Of a stretch of DNA of 64,000 bases, positions 61,779-64,000 are shown piece by piece. This stretch comes from Salisediminibacterium beveridgei (GTDB taxonomy: Bacteria > Bacillota > Bacilli > Bacillales > Salisediminibacteriaceae), in assembly GCF_001721685.1 (NCBI RefSeq), contig NZ_CP012502.1, positions 2,356,001-2,420,000 of the forward strand. The letters are read 5' to 3'. The position numbers and the translations under genes are program-made. Every line of letters begins with the position of its first letter. Position 1 is the first letter of the stretch. The notes below the pieces were generated by a model, which was not told the DNA's origin, ran no database searches, and saw only the letters and a program-made list of their open reading frames with translations.

Positions 61779-62990
61779 TCATCGGGAATTTCGGATTAAA
61801 TAAGCGATATACAATTCAGCAATATCCTGATAATTTTTTAGATCGACTCTCAAAAGGGATTCAATCTTATTTAACCGGTATCTGAGTGTGTTCGGATGAA
61901 TATGAAGCGACGCCGCACATGATTTGATGTTCCCGTTATTCTCGAGATATTTTTCCAGCGTACTCGTCAAGTCTTCCCCGGTTTCGGCATCGAAATTGAT
62001 TAACCCGGACAATTGCTCTTTTTGGTAGTCCGCAAGCAATTCATAGCGCAAATGGCCCAGCAGCTTGATGATGCCTAGGTCATCATAATGGATAATCTGA
62101 TTGCTGATTGTATCTTTTTTCCCAAGTTTAATGGCCATTTTCGCTTCCTGATATGTCCTGTATAAATAGAGGGGTGAGGGATAGAAGTGTCCGGTTCCGA
62201 TTATCAAATGATGCTGATTGTCAAGGGATGACAAATGGATTAACAGTCTGTCCGAAATCGTTTTGGCATCCACCGCCGCCGTTTCAAGCTGTTGATTGAC
62301 AGGCTGGTACAATAACGTGAGCTGACGATCAAAAATAACGGTGATCACGTTCATCTTCTGTTTGATAAAAAAGAGCTCAGCGTATTTTTTGATCAGTAAG
62401 AGATCTGCCTGTGCCGTGTGATGCTGGATGATCATCAACTGATACCCGTTGGTGAAATTCCATCCCCAACGCTTCGCCTGTTCATTCATCTCCAGATACG
62501 AGTCAAAGTGATTGTGCAATAAATCAAATAAAAACTGTTTTTGATAGTCCTGATCGTTTTCCTGCATTTTGATTTCACTGATCACCCATGGAATCAGGAT
62601 ATCGGAAAATGTCTCGATGAACCGGGATTCTTTTTCGGTCAAAGCCGATGTATGAAGAATGAACAAATAACCCACTGCCCGTTCACGATACAAAAGACCT
62701 TTGACCGACAGTTGAATATCCGCATCATAAATGGGATGAATTGATTTTGTTTTCACAGCTTTCTCAAGAAGATTCCCTTTATTACTGATATGTTTCAACG
62801 TATCTTCAAATGCGATCGTTTCACTTTGATCCGTTTCAAACAGCACATCGAATCGATCGGTCGTTACGAGAAACTGGATGCCGGCAACGTCTTTAATGAT
62901 TGTAAGAAATCGATCCATCCCTGCCTGGTTCAATAAACCGAGCGGGACTTCAGGGTATTCATTCAAAAATAGTTCCTGGTCTGTATTCAT
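61779..62990 (-). CDS. PucR/CdaR-family transcriptional regulator (second copy)
   Basis: A 403-residue regulator with the same domain order as the protein at 25420: sensory N-terminus, middle GGDEF-like domain and C-terminal HTH_30 (NIKSCAASLHIHPNTLRYRL). It follows the molybdoenzyme at 63004 on the same strand after 13 bp, so the gene order is reversed relative to the first module. It likely controls that enzyme. Confidence 0.88.
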   Translation of the reverse strand: MNTDQELFLNEYPEVPLGLLNQAGMDRFLTIIKDVAGIQFLVTTDRFDVLFETDQSETIAFEDTLKHISNKGNLLEKAVKTKSIHPIYDADIQLSVKGLLYRERAVGYLFILHTSALTEKESRFIETFSDILIPWVISEIKMQENDQDYQKQFLFDLLHNHFDSYLEMNEQAKRWGWNFTNGYQLMIIQHHTAQADLLLIKKYAELFFIKQKMNVITVIFDRQLTLLYQPVNQQLETAAVDAKTISDRLLIHLSSLDNQHHLIIGTGHFYPSPLYLYRTYQEAKMAIKLGKKDTISNQIIHYDDLGIIKLLGHLRYELLADYQKEQLSGLINFDAETGEDLTSTLEKYLENNGNIKSCAASLHIHPNTLRYRLNKIESLLRVDLKNYQDIAELYIAYLIRNSR

Positions 62991-63003
62991 GGAAAAACCA
63001 CCT

Positions 63004-64000
63004 TCATTTCGAGAAATTCACAAATACATCGTTAAAGGCGATGCCCTTCGCACCTGATCCTTTATCCCCCATATCTGTCTCGTAACCCGGGATGAGCTGA
63101 TTGATTAACATTCTTTGATGACTCTCACTGCCGTGCAGAATCACCACAATGTCCCTTGGCAATGACGGGTTCAGCTTGATCTGACAAGGTATCGTTGCCT
63201 GATCATTGTACAGCTTGACAAAATCACCATCAGACAGCCCCTTGTCATTCATCGCTTCCAAAGAAACATAGAGCGTCAAAGATTCGTGATTGGTGAAGGT
63301 TTCACTGAAAACCTGCGAATTCAATGAATACAGTGTGTGGGGTGTCAAAAGCCAGTACGGCAGATGGACCGATGGTTTCAAGGAAGGTTTGTATTCCGGC
63401 AGGGCAGGGTGACCGTCTTCCCTGGCTGACTCCGAGAAGAATTCAAACTTTCCCGATGGGGTCTTAAAGGTGAAATGTTGCCAGGCAACTGCATCCACTT
63501 CTGCTTCTTTAGGTTTTCCGATGAGTTCGGACCAGTGATCAATCTTTAATAAATCATAGATGTCATCATTGAATTCCTGATCGATATAACCTTCGATGGA
63601 TAGATCATCTTGAAAACGGCTGAAGCCTGGACGCTTTTCATTCAGCAGTTTGGACAATTCACATGCAATCGTAAAGTCACTCTTACTCTCATAATATGGC
63701 TCAATCGCCTTTTCGTTAAAGCTGACCAGATGATGCCAGTAGCTTGCAACGACATCTTCCTCTTCAAAAAACGTCGTTGTGGGCAAGACAATATCCGCGT
63801 ACTTTGCCGTTGCCGTCAGCTGTGTGTCAACGACGACAATCATCGATACTTGTTTCAGCGCTTGTTCAATTGCCTGAACATCGGCATCCTGGGCCATGAA
63901 ATTCCGTGATGAAACCCACAAAAAATCGACCGGAGGCTTATCGAGCTGTTTGATTGACTCGGCAAATCGGGCAACAGGAATGGAGCGGTTCCGATTTTGA
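63004..64000 (-). CDS. Molybdopterin oxidoreductase, C-terminal part (continues beyond window)
   Basis: An open frame of about 331 codons to the window edge; the N-terminal half lies outside. It is clearly homologous to the enzyme at 23400-25418: both have VLPTTxxFE-type MGD contacts, SYWHHLVSFNEKAIEPYYESKSD-like segments and a C-terminal molydopterin-binding domain. It is not exported as far as can be seen. Substrate unknown. It forms the second PucR-molybdoenzyme pair. Confidence 0.88.
   Translation of the reverse strand, partial: QNRNRSIPVARFAESIKQLDKPPVDFLWVSSRNFMAQDADVQAIEQALKQVSMIVVVDTQLTATAKYADIVLPTTTFFEEEDVVASYWHHLVSFNEKAIEPYYESKSDFTIACELSKLLNEKRPGFSRFQDDLSIEGYIDQEFNDDIYDLLKIDHWSELIGKPKEAEVDAVAWQHFTFKTPSGKFEFFSESAREDGHPALPEYKPSLKPSVHLPYWLLTPHTLYSLNSQVFSETFTNHESLTLYVSLEAMNDKGLSDGDFVKLYNDQATIPCQIKLNPSLPRDIVVILHGSESHQRMLINQLIPGYETDMGDKGSGAKGIAFNDVFVNFSK

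Overview
The window looks like the chromosome of a Bacillaceae-type Bacillota, probably a facultatively anaerobic, salt- or alkali-adapted species. The grounds are strong AGGAGG-type ribosome sites, consensus sigma-A promoters, T-box-free leaders with S-box and THI-box riboswitches, PTS-driven polyol uptake, homologues of the B. subtilis yxlEFG block, an LmrA/YxaF-type TetR system, acidic proteins and many anaerobic redox enzymes. A Salisediminibacterium / Bacillus selenitireducens-like organism would fit, but that is inference. No rRNA, tRNA, insertion sequence, phage gene or CRISPR array was recognised.

1-8.2 kb: a polyol PTS operon. A divergent, partial DeoR-family regulator faces a consensus promoter. 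This is followed by a ribulose-phosphate 3-epimerase-like enzyme, a 6-phospho-3-hexuloisomerase-like SIS protein, mannitol-1-phosphate dehydrogenase, a separate EIIA, a mannitol-type EIICB, transketolase and a small transaldolase. Together they would import and phosphorylate a polyol, oxidise it and feed the product into the pentose phosphate pathway.

8.2-17.8 kb: an anaerobic fumarate/malate respiration module. It holds a CitA/DcuS-like sensor kinase with its response regulator, a DASS-type dicarboxylate carrier, a two-subunit fumarase, and a fumarate reductase/succinate dehydrogenase with an HdrB-like third subunit instead of membrane anchors. The block is bracketed by two diverged direct copies of a dmsC 3' end plus its terminator.

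17.8-30.3 kb: redox enzymes. There is a complete dmsABC/torD operon, then a cytoplasmic molybdopterin oxidoreductase with an FeS subunit and a PucR/CdaR regulator, then a GlpA-like three-gene flavoprotein operon behind a leader terminator.

30.4-47 kb: mixed chromosomal genes. These are a thioredoxin-CcdA-like fusion, an LmrA-type regulator with two oxidoreductases and operator-like sites, a probable LexA-controlled unit (34-residue peptide plus coiled-coil repeat protein), an S-box riboswitch ahead of an unknown 106-residue protein, ferritin, a TPR protein with an unusual metallopeptidase, DUF418 and DUF4145 proteins, a PC4-like protein, a membrane alpha/beta hydrolase behind an attenuator, and yxlEFG homologues.

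47-64 kb: a peroxiredoxin, a small copper-type cassette (CuA-like cupredoxin lipoprotein and Met/His-rich secreted protein) flanked by diverged thiF-end/terminator repeats, the TPP-riboswitch tenI-thiO-thiS-thiG-thiF operon, a thioester-reductase-like SDR, a patatin, sbcDC, another SDR, a small SE1832-like protein, and a second PucR plus molybdoenzyme pair that runs off the window end. Four copies of a roughly 95-bp intergenic hairpin repeat and two short-period (20 and 21 bp) arrays with a shared TTGYTCA core are scattered through the window.
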